Shown one piece after another: positions 8,790-16,001 of a stretch of DNA of 38,935 nt. A program made the position numbers and the translations under genes. The stretch covers positions 1-38,935 of the forward strand of contig JAFUYI010000017.1 in the NCBI GenBank assembly GCA_017470585.1, read 5' to 3'. How positions within the stretch are numbered: the first letter of the stretch is position 1; each line of letters opens with the position of its first letter. The stretch comes from Alphaproteobacteria bacterium (lineage in GTDB: Bacteria; Pseudomonadota; Alphaproteobacteria; RF32; CAG-239). The notes beneath the pieces were generated by a model, which did not search any database, had not been told where the DNA came from, and saw nothing but the letters and a program-made list of their open reading frames with translations.

Positions 8790-8945
8790 TTACTTTGATG
8801 TGCTGTCCGTGCAGTGTTCCGGATGCAGATTGCATACTTCGCTTGCGGAATTCATCTCATACAAACGCTCCCGCTCTTGACCGAAATCTCCGGCGATGCA
8901 ACCGGTGAGAAATGATATTAAAACCAACAGCCATACTTTACTCAT
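8790..8945 (-). CDS. Small lipoprotein (51 aa) upstream of dnaE
   Basis: A 51-codon gene starting MSKVWLLVLISFLTGCIAGD: a short hydrophobic signal and a good lipobox, LTGC, with the lipidated cysteine at 16. The mature chain of 36 residues contains a CNLHPEHC motif (Cys38, Cys45) that could form a disulfide or bind metal. AAGGAAC lies about 6 nt before the ATG. It ends 12 bp before dnaE and is probably co-transcribed with it. I do not recognise a family; small lipoproteins of this size are often missed in annotation. Confidence 0.72.
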   Translation of the reverse strand: MSKVWLLVLISFLTGCIAGDFGQERERLYEMNSASEVCNLHPEHCTDSTSK

Positions 8946-8960
8946 ATCCAGTTCCTTTTT

Positions 8961-9329
8961 TTAAGAATAAAACGTTAACTTGAAAGCAATCACAACCATC
9001 AACACCATAAAAATCCGCGCCAGATGCCTAAACCAAAGACTGCGATTGTATTCCGCCGAACTGCGCCATGTTCCCAACACCAAAGCCAACGCATAAAAAA
9101 ACATAAAACTGACCAGCGACAAGTAAAAAATCGTCAAAATCGCCGTAGAAAATTCGGTTCGGCTATGCGGAGAAACATAATATGCCAAAATAGTGAAATT
9201 ATTGAGCTTGCGGTAAAGCATTTTGCCGATTATCCGCACCAAAACGGCAATAACCGGAAGCCCCAAAACACCGAACTTCCAAAACGTATCCGTAAGGCTT
9301 AATTCTCCCGCCATAAGTTTTTTCAGCAT
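8961..9329 (-). CDS. Small membrane protein, unrecognised
   Basis: A 122-residue protein with three likely membrane segments (about residues 18-36, 62-85 and 103-120). The opening MLKKLMAGELSLTDTFWKFG resembles a widespread group of short proteobacterial membrane proteins beginning L..G.LSL..TFW.FG, for which no function is known to me. It lies 15 bp upstream of the small lipoprotein gene on the same strand, so it may be the first gene of the dnaE transcription unit. Confidence 0.72.
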   Translation of the reverse strand: MLKKLMAGELSLTDTFWKFGVLGLPVIAVLVRIIGKMLYRKLNNFTILAYYVSPHSRTEFSTAILTIFYLSLVSFMFFYALALVLGTWRSSAEYNRSLWFRHLARIFMVLMVVIAFKLTFYS

Positions 9330-9405
9330 TGTTTACAAGTCCTTTTGCTTATCCGCTGATTATAATGAAACAAAATCATCTTTTAAGCAAGTATTTTTTT
9401 TATCT

Positions 9406-11124
9406 TTATGCAAAATTGCGTACAATCCGTTTATAAGGTTTTATACCCAGTTCCTTATGGACGGCGGCGATTTTTTCTTGTATCTCCGACCATACCGTAT
9501 ATTTATTGATAAATTCCTCTGCCTTATGCGGTGATTTGGAAAGCTGTACGGCGATTGTTTCTTCCAAGAGTTTATGCAAGACATTTCCCAATAAAGCAAA
9601 ATCAATACGGAGTTTATTCTCATCGTCAAAATATATCGCCTTATGCTCCAAAAGATAGTTGAACTGGATAAGTTCGCCCATCCGGTGCGGCAGCATATAA
9701 TGCGGGCGAGAGGATAAAAACAGTCTGCCTACGATATAGCTGACATATATTTTCTTTAAGGTTTTTTCGTCAATCACCCCTTTATCGGCATAATAGCTCA
9801 TAAAGTTAAGCGAAACGGTGTCAGCTTTGTGTTCCTCAATGATATGCTTGAATTTGCCCAGAGCGTTTTGATATTCCGAATTCGGTCCCAACGAATGCCC
9901 GTTTTCATGCCCGATGACAAACAGGTGATCGGCCTCTTTATCAAAATATTCGTGCAATTCTTTTGCCACCAAGCGTTCAAGGATTTTTTGCTGTTTTTGT
10001 TTATCAACACTCATCCTCACCTGACGGTGGTAAACATTACGCCGTCCGCCGCCGGTTTTAACCGCTAATTTATCGTTATTGGGCAGGTTTTGCGCTGTGG
10101 TTATACCGCCGCGGCATTGAGCATAATCACCCTCTAAATCAATAATATCAGCATCAATCATGGTCTGCTTAACTTCTTTGCCTTCGGAAACGCTTTGCTG
10201 ATATTGATCGCAATACGGCATAAGCTTGGCAATATCAGGCATATATTTTTTGAAACGCAAAATCAAATCAGTTCCCTCTTTGTTGAGTATGCCCACCCTC
10301 GCCCCGAGCATATCTTTGGAAACGGCCTCAATTTTTAATTGTTGCAACATCAAGGAGAGTTCCTCGTCATTATAAACAGAGGGCGTAATTTCATCATCAT
10401 AATTTTCGCGGCTGATGGTAAATTCCAGCGGACAATCCTGCAAAACCGCCCAATGCTTATCGGCCAGCATATCCATATCTTCATTGTTTTGAATTAAGGC
10501 CTGCGCCTGCCAGCCGAGATAATCTTTGAAAGCTTCATCATCGCTGTAATATGCCGCAACCTCCAATTCGTTGGCAATTTTGGAAAAATCCTCGGCAAAA
10601 AATTCGGTATAATCTATGGCCTGCAATTCGTCACCGCTGCGCCTTACCATGGTCCGCGCGCTCAAAATCTTTTTGACCTCAGAGGCTTTGCCTTTTTTCA
10701 GCATTGTTTTCAAAATACGGCAAAATTCTTCTGCCTGCAAATCTTGAGGGTAAAAATTATGTCCTTTCAAGAGGGAAATCCCCTCAAAAACTTCCACCGG
10801 ATTTTCATCAACGCCGTTATATCCGGCGACGCCGTTCAGCGAATTAAACAATTCCAATGCCCGCCTTGCATAAGAATCGGTGATGGCTTTCTTCTCAAGA
10901 GATTTTTTCATCGTTAAATTCAGGGGATGATCTTGCACAAGAGCAACATTATTTATCATCAAAGCGGCCGAAACCAGATGGGAAAGTGCTTTTTTATTGC
11001 CTTCGGACAAATTTTTATAGCCGTCCAAATCCTTGCCCGCCAAATTGATGGCAATGGATTTGTTTTCCATCATATCCGCTAATTCATCTTCAGTGTATTT
11101 TATTTCATAGCCGTTAATCTTCAT
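9406..11124 (-). CDS. M49-like (dipeptidyl-peptidase III-type) zinc metallopeptidase
   Basis: A 572-residue protein without signal peptide, so probably cytoplasmic. Zinc-site motifs are HENGH (406-410) and EEHKAD (430-435). They match the two M49 motifs, HExxGH and EECRAE/D, with the first shortened to a pentapeptide HExxH, a variant known in a few bacterial DPP III enzymes. M49 enzymes release dipeptides from the N-terminus of short peptides. The protein is shorter than eukaryotic DPP III (about 730 residues), mostly through the N-terminal half. Its start overlaps the end of the AMMECR1-domain gene by 11 nt, so the two are translationally coupled. The family call rests on the motifs and their spacing. 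Confidence 0.72.
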   Translation of the reverse strand: MKINGYEIKYTEDELADMMENKSIAINLAGKDLDGYKNLSEGNKKALSHLVSAALMINNVALVQDHPLNLTMKKSLEKKAITDSYARRALELFNSLNGVAGYNGVDENPVEVFEGISLLKGHNFYPQDLQAEEFCRILKTMLKKGKASEVKKILSARTMVRRSGDELQAIDYTEFFAEDFSKIANELEVAAYYSDDEAFKDYLGWQAQALIQNNEDMDMLADKHWAVLQDCPLEFTISRENYDDEITPSVYNDEELSLMLQQLKIEAVSKDMLGARVGILNKEGTDLILRFKKYMPDIAKLMPYCDQYQQSVSEGKEVKQTMIDADIIDLEGDYAQCRGGITTAQNLPNNDKLAVKTGGGRRNVYHRQVRMSVDKQKQQKILERLVAKELHEYFDKEADHLFVIGHENGHSLGPNSEYQNALGKFKHIIEEHKADTVSLNFMSYYADKGVIDEKTLKKIYVSYIVGRLFLSSRPHYMLPHRMGELIQFNYLLEHKAIYFDDENKLRIDFALLGNVLHKLLEETIAVQLSKSPHKAEEFINKYTVWSEIQEKIAAVHKELGIKPYKRIVRNFA

Positions 11125-12340
11125 CTTCTTTAATCTCCACTGTTTGAAAACGATAAACCTGTATGCTGTCCGCCCAGAAATTGGGACTTATTCCCGCTTT
11201 TAACTTCAAGGCATTGAGAAACTTGCGCGGCGTATTAAATTTCTGCCAGTCTTCGGGCAAAAACAGAGCTTGACGATCGCCGTCGCGGATAACAATTCCG
11301 TCAACTCCGGAACGGATTTTTGCTAAAATTTCTTCCTCATTTTTATAGTTAATTTTACTAAATCCGGTCAAAAGTGCTATTTTAATTTTTATATCATCGG
11401 GAGAAAGCTTTTCCGACAACTGATTTTGTAAAAAAGCCTCTTTGGTATTCACAACCACATCAAAAACCATTGCTTTGGTCGGATATATGCTCCCGAAACT
11501 GCCCAAAACCCCGCCGTTATAATACAGCGTAACAAAAGAAGCTCCTTTGTCAAACAAATGATCATCATAATTTTTGCGTTCCGGTGAATAAGATTTTTTT
11601 TCTTTTGCCCGATTGAGGGATTGCCTTGCCGCATCAATCAACGCCCCTCCGAAATGATTGGCGTATTCCTTTAATCCCTGATATTCGCGGTATATTTCCG
11701 TGTTTTCTTTATTTGCGCCGAATCCTTTTGTTTTGCTCAATTCGACATTTTTATCCGCCAATGTCTTTACCTCGGCGGCAAGATTTAACCTTTTGGCAGC
11801 GTTTATGATTTCATCCAAAACTTTAGCTTTATCAGGATTTATGGTCGGACGAAAGTAGTAATCCTGCAAATCAGCCCCCACAATCAAAATTCTGCCTTTT
11901 TGTTCCAAAGTGTTTAACAACAGTTCATCAAGATTAAGCGAATGGTCATAAATAATTGTTTCGGAATAATATTTTTTTTGTTTTTCTTTAAAAATCTCAT
12001 CGGCAAGGCGTTTGTCAAACAAAAGAAATGTCACATAATCTGCAGGATATGAAAAATCTTGCAAATACCCTTGCAGAAAAGCCTTTTCCGGAAGAATAAC
12101 AATTTTTGGGGTATGGATATGCTTCCTGCCCGAATGGGTAAAAATTCCGGCAACAATCGGGTTGCGGTATTTTTCCATAGGGTCGCCGAAAACGGTATAA
12201 TGGGAAGCAAGAGCGTGATTAGAAGAAACTTTGAAACTAAAATAAAGGTAATTACACAGCAGAAGAACGCACAAAACAACCGTAATTATCAACAATCGGC
12301 GGTGTTTTTCAATGTTTTCGCTGTCAATATCCTGTTTCAT
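11114..12340 (-). CDS. Membrane-anchored AMMECR1-domain protein
   Basis: A 408-residue protein with one N-terminal membrane anchor (17-35). The C-terminal third (about 235-400) matches AMMECR1: NGGVLGSFGS, then VDGIVIRDGDRQALFLPEDW, FLNALKLKAGISPNFW and VYRFQTVEI. AMMECR1 domains occur in the AmmeMemoRadiSam system together with Memo-like and radical SAM proteins. The middle region (about 55-230, with ILIVGADLQDYYF) may be a degenerate Memo-like domain, which I cannot confirm. No radical SAM gene is nearby. It overlaps the M49-like peptidase gene downstream by 11 nt and follows the HAD gene by 12 bp. Molecular function unknown. Confidence 0.75.
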   Translation of the reverse strand: MKQDIDSENIEKHRRLLIITVVLCVLLLCNYLYFSFKVSSNHALASHYTVFGDPMEKYRNPIVAGIFTHSGRKHIHTPKIVILPEKAFLQGYLQDFSYPADYVTFLLFDKRLADEIFKEKQKKYYSETIIYDHSLNLDELLLNTLEQKGRILIVGADLQDYYFRPTINPDKAKVLDEIINAAKRLNLAAEVKTLADKNVELSKTKGFGANKENTEIYREYQGLKEYANHFGGALIDAARQSLNRAKEKKSYSPERKNYDDHLFDKGASFVTLYYNGGVLGSFGSIYPTKAMVFDVVVNTKEAFLQNQLSEKLSPDDIKIKIALLTGFSKINYKNEEEILAKIRSGVDGIVIRDGDRQALFLPEDWQKFNTPRKFLNALKLKAGISPNFWADSIQVYRFQTVEIKEDED

Positions 12341-12352
12341 AAAATGCCATCC

Positions 12353-13012
12353 TTATTCTATGGCGGAATATAACTCATTATAATCGCGAAAGCAAATCAA
12401 ATTTTGGCATTTTTGCAATTCATCCCCGCAAATAATGTTGTTTATACGGATGGGAAGTGCGTTTATCCCTGCGGCGCAAAGGCTGTCAAGCTTGCTGTCA
12501 CCTATAATCCAAACCGTATCGGGAGTGATGTCTTTCACATCAATCAAGCCTTGCAGAGTGTAAAGCGCGTGTTCTTTACAAGGTTTATCGCGCGGAGCTT
12601 CATGCCCGCAGACAATTTTATCAAAATAGATTATAGGATAAATCAAAGGCAATTCCTGTTCCAAAAGACGACGGTCTTTATTGGTCATAATCGCAATTTT
12701 AACCCCGAATGAACGCAGTTTTTCAATTACCGATTCCGCACCCTCAAAGCCATAAAAAGCCTCGCGGATGTTTTCAAGATAAAATCGGCAATACATTTCA
12801 TAGGCAGCGGAAGAATTTTGCCGAAAAATCCGCGGAAAATTATCCATAAACGATAAATTTTCATCACGGAGTTTTTTAGAGATTTCCCACTCGGGGAGAT
12901 TATAGTTTTTCAAAACCCGATTCACTGCACTAATCCGCGGCGGACTGCTTTGCGCCAAGGTTCCGTCCCAATCAAAAATCACAACTTTTAATTTATCACG
13001 GTTTAATTTCAT
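12353..13012 (-). CDS. HAD-family phosphatase (phosphoglycolate-phosphatase-like)
   Basis: A 219-residue hydrolase with the full HAD motif set: DWDGT (nucleophile Asp plus acid), MTNKDRR (motif II), a conserved Lys in PRDKPCKEH, and IGDSKLD (motif IV). A helical cap lies between motifs I and II, as in Gph/PgmB-like enzymes. Substrate is probably a small phosphorylated metabolite. The start is set at 13012 (MKLNRDK): GGAG lies 8 nt upstream, and an earlier in-frame ATG would add 22 residues with no ribosome site. It is first in an apparent operon with the AMMECR1 and M49-like genes. Confidence 0.85.
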   Translation of the reverse strand: MKLNRDKLKVVIFDWDGTLAQSSPPRISAVNRVLKNYNLPEWEISKKLRDENLSFMDNFPRIFRQNSSAAYEMYCRFYLENIREAFYGFEGAESVIEKLRSFGVKIAIMTNKDRRLLEQELPLIYPIIYFDKIVCGHEAPRDKPCKEHALYTLQGLIDVKDITPDTVWIIGDSKLDSLCAAGINALPIRINNIICGDELQKCQNLICFRDYNELYSAIE

Positions 13013-13134
13013 AATCATACTCCGCTTATAAGATAACGGCAAGATGAACAAAATACAAGTTTTTTCTTTAATTTTCATTTTTAACTTTCTTTACGGTCGC
13101 TTTTTGCCTTTTTCTTTTCCTTTACCCCTCCGAG

Positions 13135-13320
13135 CGAGGAACAACCTCTTACTTGTCTTGCTGAACTTGTTTCAGCATCTATTTTTTGAGGTCTCCTCTC
13201 CTCGTCACCCCTCGATTCCGTCAGGAATCGTCAAGGGGTCTCATGACCACAAGGGACGGTGCGTAAGTTTCAGGAGATGCCTTGACCACCGGCTGTAAAG
13301 CCGGTGGAGGCATGACGAAA
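13135..13320. repeat. Dispersed palindromic repeats flanking the IS1 element
   Basis: No gene here. The block contains the TGCTGAACTTGTTTCAGCA element (13158-13180), a hairpin GATTCC-GTCA-GGAATC (about 13204-13219), and a unit around 13271-13316 with the palindrome CCACCGGC-TGTAAA-GCCGGTGG inside GATGCCTTGAC...GAGGCATGACG. That last unit recurs inverted at 38746-38789. The order GAGGTCTCCTCTCCTCGTCACCC mirrors, in reverse, part of the block at 1000-1060, so these repeats move or are copied as composites. Confidence 0.8.
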
Positions 13321-13716
13321 AAAAGAGGCAAAAAAAGGGAAAAGCAAAAAGTGCAAAATTAGGCGTTCCCAAATAAATATAGATAATAAAATATTTTCTC
13401 TAAACAGCAGAGTAAGAGAAGCAACAACCATATCAAAAGCCTTTGAATAACGACAAGTTCTACGATTAAATCTGGCAAGTCTTCGGCGGATTATGGTATT
13501 TTTACTTTCAACCAAGCAAGTTTCAGATTTTGTTATAATATGACGTTTTGCTATCTTTAACTTGTCATATGCATAATGTCCATCTGTGCATAAGATGTTT
13601 ATATTATACCTCTTACGCAGTCTATCGGCAATAGTCTGATATGCCCATATATCAAGTGTTTTCGTTACTTCAAAATCAAGAATTTGGTTTCTGTTTCGGT
13701 CAACAGCAAGCCACAC
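13270..13716 (-). CDS. IS1 transposase catalytic part (InsB-type), made by -1 frameshift
   Basis: This is the second reading frame of the transposase. A -1 slip on the minus strand at GTTAAAAAAAAC (A8 at 13732-13739) joins InsA residues to ...KKKRNKIYVWLAVDRNRN, giving the DDE catalytic domain. The aspartates are EMDELYSY (upstream of the slip) and CTDGHYAY, and the glutamate lies in VESKNTIIRRRLARFNRRT, as in IS1 InsB. The frame does not stop inside the element: it reads through the left inverted repeat (FIWERLI) and about 90 bp of flanking repeat, adding a tail that cannot be native. The usual stop may have been lost through a small change near the end. Confidence 0.8.
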   Translation of the reverse strand: MWLAVDRNRNQILDFEVTKTLDIWAYQTIADRLRKRYNINILCTDGHYAYDKLKIAKRHIITKSETCLVESKNTIIRRRLARFNRRTCRYSKAFDMVVASLTLLFRENILLSIFIWERLILHFLLFPFFASFFRHASTGFTAGGQGIS

Positions 13717-14160
13717 ATAGATTTTGTTTCGTTTTTTTTAACGTATGAATACAGTTCATCCATTTCTAATATTTCAACATCGGTTACTTTATCGGGAACC
13801 TTCGCCATATTTAATATTTCTGTTATCATACGAGCATAATGACGAATCCAATATATTATCAGAGTGTTTGGAACATCATACATTCTCTCAAGTGACATTA
13901 TTCCTACCCCTTCCAGATAACCTTTTAAGACTTTCAAACGTAATTCCATACTATATTTTATACGCTTATCGTTTAATCTCATTGTCCTGTTGCAGGATTT
14001 GCATTTATATCTTTGCTTGCCTCCGACTATGCCGTCTTTGACCAGTTCTTCACTCCCACAATGTCTGCATCGCATCTATTTTCTCCTTTCATATTGCTTA
14101 CGATGCTTACTTTATAACATACTTTTTTATAATTGTCTATATTTATTTAGGAGTGCCAAA
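13359..14160 (-). mobile_element. IS1-family insertion sequence
   Basis: About 800 bp with imperfect terminal inverted repeats of about 28 bp. The left end TTAGGCGTTCCCAAATAAAT continues ATAGATAAT; the right end, read inward, is TTTGGCACTCCTAAATAAAT followed by ATAGACAAT. Size, two overlapping reading frames with an A8C slip site, and an InsA-type zinc finger plus InsB-type DDE domain place it in the IS1 family. No convincing 8-9 bp target duplication is visible, because both flanks are A/T runs. The right end lies 12 bp before the -35 box of leader RNA copy B. Confidence 0.85.
13665..14075 (-). CDS. IS1 InsA-type zinc-finger protein
   Basis: A 136-residue first frame of the IS1 transposase. 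The N-terminus MRCRHCGSEELVKDGI...YKCKSCNRT is the C2C2 zinc finger, followed by a helix-turn-helix (about 50-85) that binds the inverted repeats. In IS1 elements InsA alone acts as a repressor of transposition, and the -1 frameshifted fusion is the active transposase. The frame passes the A8C slip site near residue 113 and ends at 13665. The element looks nearly intact; whether it is active cannot be told from sequence. Confidence 0.85.
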   Translation of the reverse strand: MRCRHCGSEELVKDGIVGGKQRYKCKSCNRTMRLNDKRIKYSMELRLKVLKGYLEGVGIMSLERMYDVPNTLIIYWIRHYARMITEILNMAKVPDKVTDVEILEMDELYSYVKKNETKSMCGLLLTETETKFLILK

Positions 14161-14172
14161 TTTTTTTTTTGC

Positions 14173-14201
14173 TTTACATTGGTAAATTTTTATGATAGGG
14201 T
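14173..14201 (+). promoter_or_regulatory. Promoter of leader RNA copy B
   Basis: -35 TTTACA (14173-14178), 17-bp spacer ending ATGA (TG extension), -10 TAGGGT (14196-14201). It begins 12 bp from the IS1 right end, so the insertion stopped just short of removing it. Confidence 0.75.
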
Positions 14202-14207
14202 AAATTC

Positions 14208-14406
14208 GAAGTGAGCAAAAAGCCGCTTTGAGGTTTAGAACCCTCGTAAGTACCGTTTGTATCAAGACGTAGTTTGATATATCCGACTTTTATGGTTGGA
14301 AGGCAGGGAAATAAGGCTTGTCCCCAATACTTTGCACTATTGTACTTAATAGGTTCTAACTTCCAGCCACCTCGCGGGTTTTAATGCCCAAAAGGTGGTT
14401 TTTCTT
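14208..14406 (+). ncRNA. Structured leader RNA, copy B
   Basis: About 200 nt. P1 is TTAGAACC (14235-14242) with GGTTCTAA (14352-14359). P2 is TAAGTAC (14247-14253) with GTACTTA (14342-14348). A side hairpin TATCAA/TTTGATA lies at about 14260-14279. A local hairpin pairs TCCGAC (14283-14288) with GUUGGA. The exchange strand GGTTGGAAG (14294-14302) alternatively pairs with CTTCCAGCC (14360-14368), outside P1 (pseudoknot). GAGGT (14230-14234), extended by CCGC, can pair with ACCTC plus GCGG in the terminator arm. Helix sequences differ from the other copies while pairing is kept. Confidence 0.8.
14367..14406 (+). terminator. Intrinsic terminator ending leader B
   Basis: CCACCT (14367-14372) pairs with AGGTGG (14393-14398), with an inner GGG/CCC stem, followed by TTTTTCTTT. 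It ends about 30 nt before the start codon and overlaps the exchange-strand partner by two C residues. Confidence 0.8.
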
Positions 14407-14435
14407 TATAACTTTAATAAAAGAAGGAAGTTTAG

Positions 14436-14945
14436 ATGATGAATAAATATATTTTAATGCTTGGCGTTGCCGGTGTCGCTCTTGGCTCATATTGCGCCTA
14501 CGCAAGCAACTCGGCAACTATGACAGTAACCGCGACCATAGCCCATGATGTGAGTTTGGTTGCAACATCGCCACTTAATATGGGAACACTAACCATTGAT
14601 CCGTCTGATGCAACCGGTAGTTATATAAATCTTAATGGTGACGGCACGACAGGTAGTAAAGGCGGCGGTATTATCTCCTTAACCGGCTTTTCGGCAGGAA
14701 CTTTTACTGCCAATGTCCCCGATTCGTGCAAGGTTGATGATGTTATTGCGCATAATTATACTGAGAGATTATGCTTTCGAGCTGGTGATATTAACCTTGG
14801 CGGGGTTGATTTTATAGAACCATCTGTGAGCTATGTATCCGGAAATACTTTCAAATTTATGTATGATATAATAAGCTATGAAGCAGGAATAATTCCGACT
14901 TCAGGTGATTACAGCCAAAATGTGACCATTGAATATACTTTATAA
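14436..14945 (+). CDS. Secreted beta-rich protein, family copy B
   Basis: A 169-residue protein; a second ATG three bases downstream (14439) aligns with the start of copy C and may be the true start. AAGGAAG precedes it. The signal peptide (MNKYILMLGVAGVALGSYCAYA) and first mature residues (NSATMTVTATIAHDVSL) are nearly identical to copies C and D. After that the sequence diverges: it keeps LNMGTLTIDP and GTFTANVPDSC but loses most of the CGGL and C.F.IKYSG blocks, and ends NVTIEYTL. It is probably exported to the periplasm or surface. A conserved front with a variable rear is the family theme. Confidence 0.8.
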   Translation: MMNKYILMLGVAGVALGSYCAYASNSATMTVTATIAHDVSLVATSPLNMGTLTIDPSDATGSYINLNGDGTTGSKGGGIISLTGFSAGTFTANVPDSCKVDDVIAHNYTERLCFRAGDINLGGVDFIEPSVSYVSGNTFKFMYDIISYEAGIIPTSGDYSQNVTIEYTL

Positions 14946-14957
14946 ACTCATGACCGC

Positions 14958-14984
14958 GGAGGGGAAATAAAAAAAATCCCCTCC
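14958..14984 (+). terminator. Possible terminator of secreted-protein gene B
   Basis: GGAGGGG / CCCCTCC stem with an A-rich loop shortly after the stop codon; no T run follows on the plus strand, so it is a weak candidate. Confidence 0.45.
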
Positions 14985-15062
14985 ATACAAATTGCATAAA
15001 TTACGCATATCGGCATTCTTAATAAAAAAATGCGCAAGAAAGAGATTTTTTTGAGGCGTTTT

Positions 15063-15548
15063 TTAAGAGTAGCGTGTCATAACCCGCGATTTTTCGCGAT
15101 TCCAGTCGCGGGTCTTTTCGGTTTCGCGTTTATCGTAGAGTTTTTTACCTACCCCCAGACCGACTTCAATTTTGGCGCGTCCCCGTTCATTAAAAAACAG
15201 GCGGATTGCCACCAGTGTCGTACCTTTCTTGGCAATAGAGGCGATAATATCGTTTACTTCTTTTTTCTTTAGCAAGAGTTTTCGGTCCCGCTTTTCGGTG
15301 TGTCCGCTGTAACCTTTATCGGCATATTCGGCAATAAACATATTAGAAATATAAATTTCCCCGTTTTTTTCAACACCGAAAGCATCCGTTATATTAGCGT
15401 GTCCCAAACGCAGAGATTTTACTTCCGTCCCGCTTAACTCCAGTCCGGCAACATATTTTTCGGAAATGTAATAATCAAACGAAGCACGGCGATTCTGTGC
15501 TACCAAGCCGCTGGAGATGAAATCGGATTTTACTTTTTTTACGGGCAT
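15063..15548 (-). CDS. smpB: SsrA-binding protein SmpB
   Basis: A 161-residue protein with all SmpB landmarks: NRRASFDYYISEKYVAGLEL, the GTEVKSLR motif, HANITDAF, and a basic C-terminal tail (GKKLYDKRETEKTRDWNREK). It binds tmRNA and delivers it to stalled ribosomes for trans-translation. It is the last gene of a three-gene unit with the bactofilin (6 bp upstream) and the M23 peptidase. No tmRNA gene is visible in this window. The family assignment is secure. Confidence 0.97.
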   Translation of the reverse strand: MPVKKVKSDFISSGLVAQNRRASFDYYISEKYVAGLELSGTEVKSLRLGHANITDAFGVEKNGEIYISNMFIAEYADKGYSGHTEKRDRKLLLKKKEVNDIIASIAKKGTTLVAIRLFFNERGRAKIEVGLGVGKKLYDKRETEKTRDWNREKSRVMTRYS

Positions 15549-15554
15549 TTGTAA

Positions 15555-15986
15555 TTACTCTGCAATTTTTGCTTTTGTCAAAGTCTTGCTTTCGACTACG
15601 CTTAACTCCGGTTTGGAGCGTATGCAACGTCCTTCAATAAACGCGCCCGGTTCAATGGCAATGGTTTTATGTCTGGCATCTCCCATAAGCCTTGCCGTTT
15701 GGGCGATGGATAAACTTTCAACCAAAGCTTGTCCGTTTAAGGTGCCGTATAAATACATACTTTGCGCTTTAATGGTGCCGGTAACGCTTCCTTTTACCCC
15801 TATTATCAGCTCATCGCAGGTTACATCACCTTCAACCGTTCCATCAACATGAAGGGTCCCGCTTGAAATGATATTGCCTTTAATGTTGGTATTTTCGGCA
15901 ATGATTGTCGGCACCGAATTGGCCCCGCGGCCGCGTCCCAAAAAGCGGGCGATTTTTAAATAAATGGTTCTTCTGATTTTTTTCAT
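15555..15986 (-). CDS. Bactofilin (polymer-forming cytoskeletal protein)
   Basis: A 143-residue protein. A short basic N-terminus (KKIRRTIYLKIARFLGRGRG) could contact the membrane. The bactofilin beta-helix (about 30-125) has regular hydrophobic repeats such as IISSGTLHVDGTVEGDV, IGVKGSVTGTIKAQSM and LYGTLNGQALVES. Bactofilins self-assemble into filaments without nucleotide and often recruit cell-wall hydrolases or synthases. It lies 15 bp behind an M23 peptidase gene, a pairing known to act in cell shape in other proteobacteria, and is followed by smpB. Confidence 0.93.
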   Translation of the reverse strand: MKKIRRTIYLKIARFLGRGRGANSVPTIIAENTNIKGNIISSGTLHVDGTVEGDVTCDELIIGVKGSVTGTIKAQSMYLYGTLNGQALVESLSIAQTARLMGDARHKTIAIEPGAFIEGRCIRSKPELSVVESKTLTKAKIAE

Positions 15987-16001
15987 CTATAATCTCCATA
16001 A

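Noticed and set aside
13359-14160. Frameshifted transposase as a pseudogene
   Set aside because: The two frames meet at an A8C slippery run exactly where IS1 elements use a programmed -1 frameshift, so the split is expected.
14208-14406. tmRNA gene near smpB, or a 6S RNA
   Set aside because: The same RNA occurs six times in front of one protein family, has no tRNA-like ends or CCA, no tag reading frame, and each copy ends in a terminator followed by a coding region.
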